DNA of 64,000 bases from Pontibacter silvestris (GTDB lineage Bacteria > Bacteroidota > Bacteroidia > Cytophagales > Hymenobacteraceae), in assembly GCF_020907275.1 (NCBI RefSeq), contig NZ_JAJJWI010000007.1, positions 49,721 to 113,720 of the forward strand, in the 5' to 3' direction. The stretch's first letter is position 1. Each line of letters opens with the position of its first letter. The translations under genes and the position numbers were made by a program. This document shows positions 1-8,665 of this stretch, piece by piece. The notes beneath the pieces are model-generated. The model saw nothing but the letters and a program-made list of their open reading frames with translations. It did not search any database and was not told the origin of the DNA.

Positions 1-113
1 ATAGTTCTCTTATGTTCATTATAGTTTACGGAGCAGTCTGAGTGCAGTTAATTTGTGTATATTCTGCCGGTAAGCGAGGTGTAGATAGAGGCATATTTTG
101 TATGTTTGCTATC

Positions 114-1247
114 ATGGCGGGTACATTTAAGAAAATAAGAAGACGGTTATGGCTCATCTTAAACATCTGCGTAGTGCTTTGGGTGCTGCTAGGTGTATAT
201 TGTATGCAGGTGCCGCCATATGAGGCCTGGCCTGCCGCTTTTGTTGCCTTCTCTCTGCCAGGAGCACTAACACTAAACTTCTTGTTTCTGCTCTACTGGA
301 TATTACGCCGTTCCTGGTTCTTTATACTGCCGCTGCTGGTCGTAATATTAGGCTGGAACTATTATGCACGTTTAGTGCCTGTTCATATTTCTGATAAAGA
401 AATACCGGAGGGCGCTAAAACACTGCAGGTGCTGAGCTACAATACACACCTTTTTAATGTGTATGGTGGCAAAGGAGAAGAGGGAAGAAACGGCTCTTCA
501 GAAGAAATGATAGATTGGATTGCAACTCACCCGGCCGATGTTTATTGCCTGCAGGAGTTTTACACCAACCGTAAGTCCGACACATATAACACAGTGAACA
601 GGATAGGCACCCGCTACGATAAGTACAAAGTGTTTTCTGTTTCTCAGGCAGGGCCCCGAAATGGGGAAGGCGGCATTGCTATTTTCTCTAAATATCCAAT
701 AGTAGCGCATGGCGACATCCGTTTTCACGAGACCAGCCATAATCGTGTGGCCTGGGCTGATTTGGATGTGGGCGGAGATACTATAAGGGTGTATGCATCT
801 CATCTGCAATCTATGAGTATAAAGCCAGAGGATATTGAAAACACTTACTCCTCTATCGGCAACCAGGCAGAGATGGAAAAGGAAGGGCGGAACGTGGCAA
901 GACGTCTACGGAGCGGGTTTGTCGCCCGGGGGCATCAGGTAGAGTTGCTACTGGAGCATATACAGCAATCTCCCTATCCTGTTATAGTTTGTGGAGACTT
1001 TAACGATATTCCTTTCAGTTATACCTATAATGAGTTGGCAAAGGAATTAAACAATGCTTTTGTGCAGGCAGGCAGTGGTATAGGGGCTACTTATAATGGC
1101 CCTTTGCCTTTTTTGCGTATTGATAACCAATTTTATAGTGACCGGCTACAGGCCTATGCATTTGAAACGCACTACGAGATGGGGCTTTCAGATCATTTTC
1201 CGATTTCAGGAAAATATGTGATAGAACCTAAACCTGAGCTAGAGTAG
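114..1247 (+). CDS. Membrane-anchored endonuclease/exonuclease/phosphatase family protein
   Basis: This is a 377-residue protein if it starts at the ATG at 114; a longer frame opens at 42 but adds a poor, non-membrane leader. The first ~90 residues hold three hydrophobic segments (about 10-30, 40-62 and 66-85). They are followed by an EEP (DNase I-like) domain. Visible EEP motifs are LSYNTHLFN, CLQEFY (metal-binding Glu), ASHLQS, CGDFNDIP (catalytic Asp/Asn) and the C-terminal GLSDHFPI (catalytic Asp-His). The family cleaves phosphodiester or phosphomonoester bonds with a divalent metal; the substrate of this membrane-tethered Bacteroidota subgroup is not known. All catalytic motifs look intact. 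In this subgroup the catalytic domain probably faces the periplasm, which is an inference from topology. Confidence 0.85.
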   Translation: MAGTFKKIRRRLWLILNICVVLWVLLGVYCMQVPPYEAWPAAFVAFSLPGALTLNFLFLLYWILRRSWFFILPLLVVILGWNYYARLVPVHISDKEIPEGAKTLQVLSYNTHLFNVYGGKGEEGRNGSSEEMIDWIATHPADVYCLQEFYTNRKSDTYNTVNRIGTRYDKYKVFSVSQAGPRNGEGGIAIFSKYPIVAHGDIRFHETSHNRVAWADLDVGGDTIRVYASHLQSMSIKPEDIENTYSSIGNQAEMEKEGRNVARRLRSGFVARGHQVELLLEHIQQSPYPVIVCGDFNDIPFSYTYNELAKELNNAFVQAGSGIGATYNGPLPFLRIDNQFYSDRLQAYAFETHYEMGLSDHFPISGKYVIEPKPELE

Positions 1248-1271
1248 TTAGGAGATAGCAGGCAATATTTA

Positions 1272-1279
1272 TAGTTTTG
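1272..1279 (+). promoter_or_regulatory. Possible Bacteroidota -7 element upstream of cysS
   Basis: TAGTTTTG matches the Bacteroidota -7 consensus TAnnTTTG and lies about 90 bp before the cysS ATG. No TTG -33 element is visible at the usual 17-23 bp distance, so this is weak. Confidence 0.25.
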
Positions 1280-1367
1280 GGGCAAAATTGCTGCCAAAGT
1301 AACGGCAATACATATTTAACGATAAAGTAAAACAGAAACTCTCTTAGAGACTGTGGTTATAGAAACC

Positions 1368-2858
1368 ATGCAACATAAACTTAATCTATATAACACGCTT
1401 ACGCGCAAGAAAGAGCTATTTGAGCCACTACATGCTCCGTTTGTAGGAATGTATGTGTGCGGCCCGACAGTTTATGGAGAGCCTCACTTAGGGCATGCCC
1501 GTAGTGCCGTTACCTTCGATGTGCTGTACCGTTACCTGAAGCACCTGGGTTATAAAGTGCGATACGTGCGCAACATAACAGATGTAGGCCACCTGGAGAA
1601 CGATGCTGATGAAGGCGAAGATAAGATCCAGAAGAAGGCAAAGCTAAACCACCTGGAGCCGATGGAAGTAGCGCAGTATTACAGAAACATCTATCAGCAG
1701 GAAATGGCAAAGCTTAACGTGCTGTCGCCAGATATAGAGCCACGTGCTTCCGGGCATATCATTGAGCAGATTGAACTGATAAAGGAGATATTAGCTAATG
1801 ACCTTGCGTATGAGGTAAATGGTTCAGTGTATTTCGATGTGCAGGCTTATGACAAAGCCCACAATTATGGAAAGCTTTCAGGCCGGATTATTGAGGACCT
1901 GCTCAACAATACCAGAACTCTGGAGGGGCAGGATGAGAAACGCTCCCCATTGGATTTTGCGTTATGGAAAAAAGCCTCGCCTACGCATATTATGCGCTGG
2001 CCATCGCCGTGGAGTGATGGCTTTCCGGGCTGGCATTTGGAGTGCTCGGCCATGAGCCGCAAGTATTTAGGCACTAATTTTGATATACACGGAGGGGGCC
2101 TAGACCTGATGTTCCCGCACCATGAGTGTGAGATTGCGCAGAACCAGGCCAGCCACGACCATAGCGACGGTGCCCGTTACTGGATTCATAACAACATGAT
2201 TACACTCAATGGGCAGAAAATGGGCAAGTCGCTGGGTAATTTTATTAACCTAAGTGAGCTTTTTAGTGGTAACCATGACCTGCTGGAGATGAAGTACTCT
2301 CCTATGACGATTCGGTTCTTCATATTGCAGGCACATTACCGCAGTACGCTGGATTTTAGTAACGAAGCTCTGCAGGCGGCCCGCAAAGGCTATACAAAAT
2401 TAATGAACGGCTTAAGAGTGCTGGAGAAGTTAAAGTATACTGAAGAAGCCGCAGAGCCAGACGAGAAACTGAATGTAGACCTGCTTAAACTAAGCGAAGA
2501 CTGCTTTCGTGGTCTGAACGATGACTTGAATACGGCTAAAACCATTGCCTCTTTATTCAATCTTCTGAAGAAGATAAATAGCCTATACTTGGGGCAGGTG
2601 CCAATGGCGTCATTGGCCAGGGGAACATTTGATACAATACGGGAGACATACCAGAAATTAGTATTAGACGTTCTTGGCCTACAGGAAGAGCCTATGGGCG
2701 ATGCGGAGGAGATACTGGAACTGGTGCTAAACTTTTACAAAGAAGCTAAAGAAGCGAAAGCTTATGATAAGGTTGATATTATTCGTGCTGAGCTAAAGAA
2801 GCAAGGCATAGTTATCAAAGACCTTAAATCAGGAATAGACTGGGCTTATGAAGAATAA
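1368..2858 (+). CDS. cysS: Cysteinyl-tRNA synthetase
   Basis: Class I aminoacyl-tRNA synthetase that charges tRNA-Cys with cysteine, 496 residues from the ATG at 1368; an in-frame GTG at 1353 would add five residues. The N-terminal Rossmann fold carries the HLGH version of HIGH (residues 40-43) next to the zinc-binding Cys31 in VCGPTVYG. Further zinc ligands are visible in LECSAMS and HHECE (about 225-255). The KMSKS loop appears as KMGKS near residue 285. A C-terminal DALR/anticodon-binding region ends at WAYEE. Length is slightly above the usual 460-490. Its last codons overlap the start of the next gene by 11 bp, which suggests translational coupling. Confidence 0.97.
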   Translation: MQHKLNLYNTLTRKKELFEPLHAPFVGMYVCGPTVYGEPHLGHARSAVTFDVLYRYLKHLGYKVRYVRNITDVGHLENDADEGEDKIQKKAKLNHLEPMEVAQYYRNIYQQEMAKLNVLSPDIEPRASGHIIEQIELIKEILANDLAYEVNGSVYFDVQAYDKAHNYGKLSGRIIEDLLNNTRTLEGQDEKRSPLDFALWKKASPTHIMRWPSPWSDGFPGWHLECSAMSRKYLGTNFDIHGGGLDLMFPHHECEIAQNQASHDHSDGARYWIHNNMITLNGQKMGKSLGNFINLSELFSGNHDLLEMKYSPMTIRFFILQAHYRSTLDFSNEALQAARKGYTKLMNGLRVLEKLKYTEEAAEPDEKLNVDLLKLSEDCFRGLNDDLNTAKTIASLFNLLKKINSLYLGQVPMASLARGTFDTIRETYQKLVLDVLGLQEEPMGDAEEILELVLNFYKEAKEAKAYDKVDIIRAELKKQGIVIKDLKSGIDWAYEE

Positions 2859-3855
2859 AATTAAAATGCTGGCTCTGCTGCTTTGTGGTGCTTTTACTTT
2901 CTATAGCTGCGATTCTGCAGACCAGAGCGGAAACCAACAGGCTGTAGTAGCGCAAAAGGAAGAAGCTGCTACAGTAACAGCACCCACTTTTAATGCCGAC
3001 TCTGCTTATAAATATGTAGAAAAGCAGGTGGCGTTTGGGCCACGGGTACCTAATTCGCAGGCGCATGCTGCCACAGGCGATTGGATTATCAGCAAGCTAC
3101 GGGAGTATGGCGCAGAGGTAACCGTTCAGGACTTCCAGGTGCGTGCTTTCGACGGTAAAATGTTGAATCTGCGCAATATTATAGCTTCTTACAATCCTGG
3201 TACAGCTTCACGTGTGATGCTGGCGGCTCATTGGGATACCCGACCTTGGGCAGATAAAGATGAGAATAACCCTGACCAGCCAATAGACGGAGCTAACGAT
3301 GGAGCCAGTGGAGTAGGGGTGCTACTGGAGATTGCCAGAACCATGCACGAAGCAGCGCAAAAGCCTGGGGTAGGGGTAGATCTTTTCTTTTTTGATGGAG
3401 AAGACTATGGGCAGCCTGACAACAGCAAGTTTCCCTCTCAAAATGATACATGGTGCCTGGGGTCGCAGTACTGGGCTAAAAACAAGCATGTACCAAACTA
3501 CAGAGCGCAGTATGGTATTCTACTGGATATGATAGGGGCTGAAAACGTAAGGTTTGCACGAGAGGGCACTTCAATGCAATATGCTAAAAACGTAGTAGAT
3601 AAAGTATGGCGGGCTGGTAATAACATCGGTTATTCTGACTATTTTAAGTATACAAAATCACCAGGTATAACCGACGATCATTATTATATTAACGAAATGG
3701 CTAACATTCCTATGATAGACATTATCGGGTACAGTGAGGGAAATGATTACTTTGGACCATACCACCACCGTCACAGTGACAACATGGATATTATCAGCCG
3801 CAATTCTCTTAAGGCGGTAGGCCAAACAGTGCTGCACGTTGTATATAATGAGTAG
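2848..3855 (+). CDS. M28-family zinc hydrolase lipoprotein (glutaminyl cyclase-like)
   Basis: A 335-residue predicted lipoprotein: hydrophobic signal and lipobox FYSC with Cys21. The mature part is an M28 peptidase/glutaminyl-peptide cyclotransferase fold. Visible metal-site motifs are [11 protein letters not shown] (~127-136), DGANDGASG (Asp151) and FFDGEDYG (Glu185), with a late His in DDHYY or HHRHSDN. In glutaminyl cyclases a single zinc is bound by Asp, Glu and His, and N-terminal Gln is converted to pyroglutamate. Bacteroidota homologues are often annotated as M28 peptidase, so activity is uncertain between aminopeptidase and cyclase. It is coupled to cysS by an 11-bp overlap and acts at the periplasmic or outer-membrane face. 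Confidence 0.85.
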   Translation: MKNKIKMLALLLCGAFTFYSCDSADQSGNQQAVVAQKEEAATVTAPTFNADSAYKYVEKQVAFGPRVPNSQAHAATGDWIISKLREYGAEVTVQDFQVRAFDGKMLNLRNIIASYNPGTASRVMLAAHWDTRPWADKDENNPDQPIDGANDGASGVGVLLEIARTMHEAAQKPGVGVDLFFFDGEDYGQPDNSKFPSQNDTWCLGSQYWAKNKHVPNYRAQYGILLDMIGAENVRFAREGTSMQYAKNVVDKVWRAGNNIGYSDYFKYTKSPGITDDHYYINEMANIPMIDIIGYSEGNDYFGPYHHRHSDNMDIISRNSLKAVGQTVLHVVYNE

Positions 3856-3961
3856 CATTCTTTGGATGGAACTGCAATATTTTGCAGAAGGCTTTTTCAG
3901 GCACCGTACATTATTGATATGATTTGGCTCCACCTGGCAGAGGGGCATATAGTTCAGTGCT

Positions 3962-4114
3962 TTACCCAAGATGGTGCTTAAGCCAGTAATAAAAGCCACT
4001 TGCCCTCACCTATAGCACCTGACACATCTTCTCCAACTGCGCCTCCTTCAGCTCCTTTTGTAGCCGCTTTGTCTCTTTCTGCTCATCTGCCAGCCTTCGG
4101 TGGACGAGACTGGC
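3962..4114 (-). pseudogene. IS3-family transposase remnant (OrfA tail fused to OrfB head)
   Basis: Reading the minus strand in one frame gives RLADEQKETKRLQKELKEAQ (the charged coiled coil at the end of IS3 OrfA), then LEKMCQVL, a TAG stop at 4010-4012, and VRASGFYYWLKHHLG before a TAA at 3962-3964. IS3-family OrfB proteins begin with a segment of the form xxEKMCxVLxVSRSGYYxWL, so the match spans both sides of the in-frame stop. The OrfA end (normally ERDILKKA...) and the intervening OrfB start are missing, consistent with an internal deletion. No DDE catalytic region and no terminal inverted repeats are seen. The family assignment rests on motif recognition only. Confidence 0.6.
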
Positions 4115-4193
4115 GAGTTGTCCTTCTGAAGCTGTTATACACGATAGAATTGCACCGGAAACAGGTAATTGTGCTGAAGAATGTGGAAAAGAA

Positions 4194-4226
4194 AGCCTCC
4201 AAAACAGTAGCTTCGGAGGCTTCAAG
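4194..4226 (-). terminator. Hairpin terminator for the 4289-4567 gene
   Basis: AAGCCTCC pairs with GGAGGCTT (8 bp) around a loop of about 14 nt. On the minus strand it is followed by a T-rich run (TTTCTTTT), and it lies about 65 bp beyond the stop of the minus-strand gene. Confidence 0.55.
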
Positions 4227-4288
4227 TTAAAAGTTATTTCCTCCTCCTAAACTGTCAAATTATTCAGGACGAAACAGTGGGCTATAAC

Positions 4289-4567
4289 TTAGGCTGATTG
4301 TTGCTTTTTCTTTTTAAGCAGTTCTTCACCTTTACTTTTTAGCTTTCTACTTGTGTTTTTATCCATTGAGTTCATCGCTACCCATCCGGCGCCAAGTGCC
4401 AGAATAGAACCGCCTACTACTTTTTGAGTAGTGCTTAAGCCATTGAACTTTTGAGATGCAGTACCTCCGAATTGCTGAAGCTTATCCCCAATATTACCTA
4501 AGGCTCCTTTACCAGTAGTGCCTTGTAAATCTGTACTGCTTTGCATTGTTTTATTTGTAGTTGCCAT
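4289..4567 (-). CDS. Small single-pass membrane protein, unknown function
   Basis: A 92-residue protein I do not recognise. The N-terminal half is polar and Gly/Thr/Gln-rich (residues 1-48). One hydrophobic segment, VVGGSILALGAGWVAMNS (about 50-67), is followed by a very basic tail rich in Lys (ELLKKKKQQ). This layout suggests a small inner-membrane protein with a cytoplasmic positive tail. It starts at the ATG at 4567 and has a terminator hairpin downstream. It stands alone between an IS relic and the DUF3616 gene. Composition looks coding, but no homology can be claimed. Confidence 0.65.
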   Translation of the reverse strand: MATTNKTMQSSTDLQGTTGKGALGNIGDKLQQFGGTASQKFNGLSTTQKVVGGSILALGAGWVAMNSMDKNTSRKLKSKGEELLKKKKQQSA

Positions 4568-4913
4568 GTTTCTAAATAAATTAAATTAAAAAATGTTGTA
4601 AAGCATGCTCTTACTTTAACTGTATTTATACTTAATTCATGAGCCTGCTCTATAGTATATTATCGCGATTGATGGGAGATAGTTGTCTTTTCCTTATAAT
4701 TTGGAATAATATACTATTCGCTATTGTCATAGTTAAAAAATCAGCTGCTTTTTAAGTTACAGGAAGCTAATGTAACTTTGCTATTCTTATTGATCCCTAT
4801 CTACCACAGGCACTGTTTAAGTTTACAAAGCAGGTTTATCTACTTTTGTGAAGCATGACCGTAAACAACTGCCGTAGCTAAAAAACAACTCACTTCCCTT
4901 GATAAAATATCTG
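4568..4913. other. Divergent intergenic region
   Basis: A 346-bp AT-rich spacer between divergently transcribed genes. No gene is seen. It should hold both promoters; only the candidate -7 element at 4841-4848 for the rightward gene is visible. Confidence 0.5.
4841..4848 (+). promoter_or_regulatory. Candidate -7 element for the DUF3616 gene
   Basis: TACTTTTG fits TAnnTTTG exactly, 65 bp upstream of the ATG at 4914. No TTG -33 partner is visible at 17-23 bp. Confidence 0.35.
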
Positions 4914-5996
4914 ATGGAAAAAAAATTGCTGCTTCATTTTGATCCTGCCCTGAGTCTAAACCCGGAAGGGAAGCATGTACGAGATGGTTTATCTACTGTG
5001 TTGCGTACAGGTGATAACCTTTGGGTTTGCTGTGATGAACGTATAACGATTGAACGTCTTACACTTAACGGCAGCGGTGAGTGTGCCGCACACCAGTCTT
5101 TTAAATTAACTGATTTTATAGAGCTACCCAATGAAAGTGAAGTAGATATAGAAGGTATCGGTATAGCTGAAAATTATCTCTGGATAATTGGGTCGCATAG
5201 CTTAAAACGTAAGAAGCCTCGCAGGCAAGACTCTATAACAGAGCAAATCAAACGGCTAGCCAAGGTGAAAACAGACGCTAACAGGTACCTGCTGGCGCGT
5301 ATCCCGATTTTACTAGAGGAAAAGACAGGGGAACACATGCTCTATAAAGAACATCCGGACCCTGATAATCCTGAGTATACTTTACAGGCAGCGCAATTAG
5401 AAGTAGGAGAGAATACTAATCAGATAGTTCAGATGCTGCAACAGGATAAACACTTGAAAAGCTTTATGAAGATACCTGGCAAAGACAATGGATTTGATAT
5501 TGAGGGATTGGCTGTAAGCGAAAGGCGTATTTTTATTGGTTTGCGTGGACCCGTGCTCAGGGGCTGGGCCATCGTGTTAGAGGTGGAAGTTGAAGAAAAA
5601 GAAAGGGGCATTCTACAACTGAAGCCATTCGCAAATGGCCAACTGTACAGGAAGCACTTTCTGCAACTGCGTGGTAAGGGTATAAGAGAGATGCGCTTTT
5701 TGGGCAATGATATTTATTTGTTAGCGGGCCCCACCATGGACTTAGATGGTATAATTGTTGTCTACCGTTGGCGTAATGTTTTGACTATTACAGAAGAGCA
5801 GTTGGTACATAATGATGAATTGGAACGCCTGTGCGAAGTTCCGCATGGTTATGGAAAGGACTCTGGAAAAGATAAGGCGGAAGGACTTGCTATTTTCGAT
5901 GAAACACATGTACTGGTGGTGTTTGATAGCCCGATAGATGCCCGAAAAGTTGGAGAGAACAGTGTGACGGCAGATTTGTATAACGTTATCAGATAA
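4914..5996 (+). CDS. DUF3616 domain-containing protein
   Basis: A 360-residue soluble protein without a signal peptide. It resembles the DUF3616 family, proteins of unknown function with repeated beta-rich segments that look like an incomplete propeller. Recurring features are short strands ending in D-I-E-G (VDIEGIGIAEN, FDIEGLAVSERRIFIGLRGP, KAEGLAIFDE), one per presumed blade. The ATG at 4914 is preferred over a TTG at 4899. The gene is monocistronic, with a TAnnTTTG element upstream. No catalytic residues can be assigned. Confidence 0.8.
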   Translation: MEKKLLLHFDPALSLNPEGKHVRDGLSTVLRTGDNLWVCCDERITIERLTLNGSGECAAHQSFKLTDFIELPNESEVDIEGIGIAENYLWIIGSHSLKRKKPRRQDSITEQIKRLAKVKTDANRYLLARIPILLEEKTGEHMLYKEHPDPDNPEYTLQAAQLEVGENTNQIVQMLQQDKHLKSFMKIPGKDNGFDIEGLAVSERRIFIGLRGPVLRGWAIVLEVEVEEKERGILQLKPFANGQLYRKHFLQLRGKGIREMRFLGNDIYLLAGPTMDLDGIIVVYRWRNVLTITEEQLVHNDELERLCEVPHGYGKDSGKDKAEGLAIFDETHVLVVFDSPIDARKVGENSVTADLYNVIR

Positions 5997-6087
5997 GGCA
6001 GCTATAGCCAGGTAATGGTATCCTATACCAAGAGCGTTATCCTTTGCGTATACAAACTCAGGAAATTGAATTACATATACAATAACT

Positions 6088-6528
6088 ATGAAAGTAATAA
6101 AAACACTGGCAGGAGGTTTGGCTGGCGCCTGCGTATTAACTCTGACTCATGAAACCATAAGAAGGTTTGTGCCTGATGCACCACGCATGGATGTGCTGGG
6201 TATGAGAGCTATCTCGAAGGGAATGGAGAAAGCTGATGTAGCCCCACCTTCTAATGATGATAAACTGCATACATGGGCCTTGGTGGGTGATGTTATTTCG
6301 AACTCGCTATACTACAGTTTTACGGGTACAGGAAAAAAAGCTATTTTGAGGGGCGCATTTCTGGGAGTTAATGCTGGTTTAGGGGCTGTTTATTTACCAG
6401 GTCCACTTGGCTTAGGTAATGCTCCGAGTAAGCGAACTCCTAAAACAAAAGCTATGACAGTAGGCTTATATCTTTTAGGCGGTTTAACAGCTGGAACAGT
6501 AGGCTGCCTTTGGTCAAACAAGAAATAA
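6088..6528 (+). CDS. Small Gly-rich membrane protein, unknown function
   Basis: A 146-residue protein that I cannot place in a named family. The N-terminus (VIKTLAGGLAGACVLTLTHE) is hydrophobic and Gly-rich. A central region with Tyr/Gly-rich stretches (AILRGAFLGVNAGLGAVYLP) and a C-terminal segment (VGLYLLGGLTAGTVGCLW) suggest two or three membrane helices with small-residue packing. The start is the ATG at 6088. The gene ends just before a perfect 35-bp hairpin. It converges on the Thr/Gly lipoprotein gene at 6617. Confidence 0.7.
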   Translation: MKVIKTLAGGLAGACVLTLTHETIRRFVPDAPRMDVLGMRAISKGMEKADVAPPSNDDKLHTWALVGDVISNSLYYSFTGTGKKAILRGAFLGVNAGLGAVYLPGPLGLGNAPSKRTPKTKAMTVGLYLLGGLTAGTVGCLWSNKK

Positions 6529-6536
6529 CAATAATA

Positions 6537-6613
6537 AAAAAGTCTTAATGCAGCAATCCCCGCTATAGCATTCTACACATGCTATAGCGGGGATTGCTGC
6601 ATTAAGACTTTTT
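6537..6613. terminator. Perfect 35-bp hairpin, bidirectional terminator
   Basis: Left arm 6537-6571 and right arm 6579-6613 are perfectly complementary over 35 bp with a 7-nt loop. The arms begin with AAAAAG and end with CTTTTT, so the stem carries a T-run in both directions. It lies between the stops of two convergent genes (6528 and 6617), the classic place for a shared terminator. The stem is far longer than a standard intrinsic terminator needs. Confidence 0.9.
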
Positions 6614-6616
6614 ATT

Positions 6617-6943
6617 TTATTGAATACCGGTAGTACCTCCTGTTGTTCCACCTCCTGTTGTTCCTGTTGTCGTCATTCCGGTGGTACTGCCAGTTGTGGT
6701 TCCAGTGGTTGTGCCTGTTGTTCCGGTAGTCATGCCGCTGCCAGCGGTTGTACTTGTTGTGTCCATAGTGTTACCTGTAGTAGCTCCACCTTGGTTCATG
6801 TTACCTGTTGTTCCATCAGTTGTTGTACCGGTCGTAGTAGTGTTTTCAGTATCTACTCCTGTAGTAGTATCTGATGTACAGCTAGTTAATGCTGTTGTTA
6901 TTATCAGGGCTCCGGAAAATATAAATGCGAATGTTCTTTTCAT
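6617..6943 (-). CDS. Thr/Gly-repeat lipoprotein (short paralogue)
   Basis: A 108-residue predicted lipoprotein. The signal is MKRTFAFIFSGALIITTALT with a Cys after TS (TSC lipobox, Cys22). The mature part is almost entirely Thr and Gly with a few Asn, Met, Asp and Gln, organised as imperfect TTGTT/TTGMT units. There is no recognisable domain. It resembles the gene at 8666-9115 in signal and repeat composition, and the HTTM gene lies between them on the same strand. Such chains are expected to be disordered or extended and surface-exposed; function is unknown. Confidence 0.75.
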   Translation of the reverse strand: MKRTFAFIFSGALIITTALTSCTSDTTTGVDTENTTTTGTTTDGTTGNMNQGGATTGNTMDTTSTTAGSGMTTGTTGTTTGTTTGSTTGMTTTGTTGGGTTGGTTGIQ

Positions 6944-7039
6944 GATATGAGTTTCGAGTGTACTGTTGGAATTAAGTTTGTTATAATTGTTTTACGGAAT
7001 TGCACAAAAATGGATAGCAGAACTTAAATCATATAGTGA

Positions 7040-8566
7040 TTATTCAGGTAAATTGGCACAACTACAGAGTACTTCACGAGAGGGCGTTATTTCTTGGTAA
7101 TCAGGTTGTGATGGCTCTTTCATGTAAATAACCTCTAACTGTGTAATAGGATTCTTGGGGTGGCCCTCATTCCAGCGCCGCATTAAATAGTTACAATAGT
7201 ACGGGCGCATATAAGCGTTGTTTATAAACAGGTAGTTTTCAGAGTATTTACGCCATCGATCATTCTTAAACAAGGATACAACAGAGACTGGTTTTGCATA
7301 ATCAGCCTCTTTGCCCTCCTGGTTCAGGTCTATGTTGTTGCCTTTGGTAGTGTGCCCTTCTAATACATACCAGCCATCGTCTCTAAAAACTATAGGAGAA
7401 AACATCCCCCAATGCTGGTTTACACGCAGCATATATCCAAGCCCTTTGCCGCTGTCTGGTATTTGAGGTAGGTAAAAATCTGCACCGCTTAAATTCCACC
7501 AGATGCAGTAAATAAGTATAGCTGAAACAAATCCATTGCGTAGGCTTTTTAGTAAATCGCGCGACAAAATGGGACGATGCACCTGCATTTGTACATTAAG
7601 TGATAATGGGCTTTTAAACTTTCTAAAAATATGCTTGAACTGTCCTGAGTATGGTCTTCGGAAAGAAGAAAGCAGACGCTTATCAACCCAGTCCATTGCT
7701 TTGCCAGGCAACAGACCAGCTACAGAGGCAATATTTATGAGGTAAAATAAACCTACAAACAGTGTCAGACTTATGCCAATATGAAAAAGGAGAAGTACGC
7801 CTACTACTACTAGCCTGAAGAATGTGTTAAAGAAAGGAATTAATAATAGAAAAGGAAGTAGTAGTTCAGTATAAAATGTGGTTAACGTTAAGAAGCGCAG
7901 CAACTCTGGGTACGGGTAAATTAACCTGCCGCCTGGCATCAGTATTTGGTCCAGGCTAAGTGCATAATAAAGTGCTGTGCCTTCAGTTCGCCACTCAGGT
8001 GAGTCTTTAAGAAGTGCTGTACTAAAATACACCAGGAAAATCTGTAGAACATAGGCTACTGTGGCGGCACTAAAATAGCTCGTTTTCTTTTCGGGTATAG
8101 GTGTGTTTGTTGCTTTGGTAGCGTCGTAAGAGTAAAATTTGCCCCAGGGTAAAAACATGCCCCAAAACAGTAACATGCGCAGTAAATCATCGCCACCCTG
8201 AGTAATAAGAGGGTTCCGGTTATGAAGCGAAAGCATAAGAACCCAGCTGACTATTGTCGCAAACCTGGTTTTATAGCCTAGCATCATAAATATGGCAAAA
8301 ATGGCTGCTATCAGAAACAGTATGGCTTGGAACTGCCATAAGCCACTAAGAGTGTGTAGCGAGAAATACTGCGGGAGCCATAAATTTTTATGTAGAACAT
8401 GCAGTGGCAGAACTCCCATATTAGAGTAATGTGCCTCCATGTCTGTAGCTCTGATGGCAAGATCAATCAGGATAATTCCTGCCACCCAGATACGCATTAT
8501 TGCCAGGGCTCGCAGGTCTACAGTAAATACCTTTCTAAAATATAGTTCCAGATATTTCATCTGCAA
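7040..8566 (-). CDS. HTTM domain membrane protein (vitamin K carboxylase-related)
   Basis: A 508-residue polytopic membrane protein. The N-terminal ~320 residues carry several hydrophobic helices and the HTTM pattern: FTVDLRALAIMRIWVAGIIL, an HNRNPLITQGGDDLLRMLLF loop, then FYSYDATK. The C-terminal part (about 350-508) is soluble and Trp/Tyr-rich, after a last membrane segment (AILIYCIWWNLSG). HTTM proteins are distant relatives of vitamin K-dependent gamma-carboxylase; in bacteria their substrates are mostly unknown. Starts at residues 1 or 3 (8566 or 8560) are equally possible. It sits between two Thr/Gly-repeat lipoprotein genes on the same strand, with gaps of about 100 bp on each side. 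Confidence 0.8.
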   Translation of the reverse strand: MQMKYLELYFRKVFTVDLRALAIMRIWVAGIILIDLAIRATDMEAHYSNMGVLPLHVLHKNLWLPQYFSLHTLSGLWQFQAILFLIAAIFAIFMMLGYKTRFATIVSWVLMLSLHNRNPLITQGGDDLLRMLLFWGMFLPWGKFYSYDATKATNTPIPEKKTSYFSAATVAYVLQIFLVYFSTALLKDSPEWRTEGTALYYALSLDQILMPGGRLIYPYPELLRFLTLTTFYTELLLPFLLLIPFFNTFFRLVVVGVLLLFHIGISLTLFVGLFYLINIASVAGLLPGKAMDWVDKRLLSSFRRPYSGQFKHIFRKFKSPLSLNVQMQVHRPILSRDLLKSLRNGFVSAILIYCIWWNLSGADFYLPQIPDSGKGLGYMLRVNQHWGMFSPIVFRDDGWYVLEGHTTKGNNIDLNQEGKEADYAKPVSVVSLFKNDRWRKYSENYLFINNAYMRPYYCNYLMRRWNEGHPKNPITQLEVIYMKEPSQPDYQEITPSREVLCSCANLPE

Positions 8567-8665
8567 GAAGTCAATAGAGGTAAGGGCAAATCAAAGCAAA
8601 AAGGCAAAGCCTTTTGGAGGCCTGCCTTCTTACTTTTTATATAGAGTATACAGGTAATGTAAAAA

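Larger units (their letters stand above)
3856..4288. other. Non-coding interval with IS relic and terminator
   Basis: A 433-bp stretch without an intact gene. It contains a decayed IS3-type transposase fragment on the minus strand and a terminator-like hairpin for the small gene at 4289-4567, both listed separately. The other short open frames here look accidental. Confidence 0.6.

Noticed and set aside
3658..3999. Minus-strand 113-codon frame overlapping the M28 gene
   Set aside because: It is mostly antisense to a strong coding region and has no recognisable domain.
4000..4230. Plus-strand 76-codon frame
   Set aside because: It is antisense to the IS3 fragment, with Ser/Pro-rich composition and no protein features.
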